Assembly (NCBI RefSeq): GCF_018613065.1
Contig: NZ_JAGGQW010000046.1
Location: 1-64,000, forward strand
Length of the DNA stretch: 64,000 nt
Source: Bacillus sp. ISL-7
GTDB taxonomy: Bacteria; Bacillota; Bacilli; Bacillales_B; DSM-18226
Direction of reading: 5' to 3'
The position numbers were made by a program, and so were the translations under genes. Each line of letters opens with the position of its first letter. The first letter of the stretch is position 1. Below the pieces are notes generated by a model. That model was not told the DNA's origin. It saw only the letters and a program-made list of their open reading frames with translations, and ran no database searches. Shown one piece after another: positions 63,826-64,000 of this stretch.

Positions 63826-64000
63826 CTATTCAGCCCTAGTTATTTCTTTATCACTATAATACAACCGGAAACGAATATCCTGATTATAATTCCCAAATCC
63901 TGCTCCAAACAGAGTTACACCACCGACATTTTCACTTTCTTCATGGACGGCAATCCGAAACGTCCATTGCTTATCATGGATGTTTACATCGTCAAGACTC
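63826..64000 (-). CDS. C-terminal end of an unrecognised protein (partial)
   Basis: The minus strand is open from the window edge to a TAG at 63826-63828, giving 57 residues that end FGNYNQDIRFRLYYSDKEITRAE. The stretch WTFRIAVHEESENVGGVTLFGAGFG looks like real protein. I do not recognise the family. The N-terminal part lies beyond the window. Confidence 0.55.
   Translation of the reverse strand, partial: SLDDVNIHDKQWTFRIAVHEESENVGGVTLFGAGFGNYNQDIRFRLYYSDKEITRAE

Overview
The window looks like chromosomal DNA of an endospore-forming member of the Bacillaceae (Bacillus/Neobacillus-like). It is AT-rich and has strong AGGAGG ribosome sites, frequent TTG and GTG starts, an rRNA promoter pair of Bacillus type, a T-box leader, CcpA cre sites, sigma-54 (SigL) promoters, spore coat (CotF/Yra, YjcZ) genes, BdbCD and YesL. 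I see no phage, transposon, IS element or CRISPR array. The genus cannot be fixed from sequence reading alone.

Layout. 1-225: leader and tandem P1/P2 promoters of an rRNA operon whose 16S gene should lie just left of the window on the minus strand. 0.5-9.3 kb: MgtC-type membrane protein, tRNA-Ala, a DUF485/sodium-solute symporter pair with an internal cre site, a DEAD-box helicase, a small hydrolase, a LysR regulator, and a spore-coat cluster like B. subtilis yraG-yraF-adhB, faced by a divergent second copy of the small-protein/CotF pair. 9.3-21.1 kb: a nine-gene minus-strand operon joining a branched-chain-amino-acid-type ABC importer (LivK-G-F-H-M) to a 59-residue protein, a KASIII-like condensing enzyme with an altered active site, an alpha/beta hydrolase and an AMP-forming acyl-CoA ligase. 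A 1082-residue MalT/SARP-type regulator lies directly upstream, and the operon promoter carries two 11-bp direct repeats spaced as SARP sites are. This is my main candidate for an undescribed system. 21.2-29.7 kb: a 47-residue CxxC protein, a GGDEF-EAL protein, thrB, a thrC remnant, hom, a T-box-controlled serA and a HAD phosphatase.

30-44.7 kb is an amine-catabolism regulon. One operon encodes putrescine aminotransferase, an aminobutyraldehyde dehydrogenase, GABA aminotransferase and succinate-semialdehyde dehydrogenase. Around it are a sigma-54 activator, a RocG-type glutamate dehydrogenase operon with two odd small proteins, two PuuP-type permeases and an agmatinase-family ureohydrolase. 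Five -24/-12 promoters can be read directly, with recurring upstream motifs that may be the activator sites. Together the genes would import putrescine (or make it from a guanidino compound), convert it through GABA to succinate, and return transamination-derived glutamate to 2-oxoglutarate.

44.7-50.1 kb: a LysM/SleB-like hydrolase, Dps, a glutaredoxin-thioredoxin reductase fusion behind a PerR box, a D-2-hydroxyacid dehydrogenase, YjcZ and BdbCD. 50.3-63.6 kb: an arabinan-type locus with a CUT1 sugar importer (no ATPase gene), GH127, LacI regulator, Gfo/Idh dehydrogenase, YesL, one intracellular and one secreted multidomain GH43 enzyme, with a cre site overlapping the operon promoter and three operator-like boxes in its leader. 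The right edge holds a nested inverted repeat and the C-terminal end of an unrecognised minus-strand gene.
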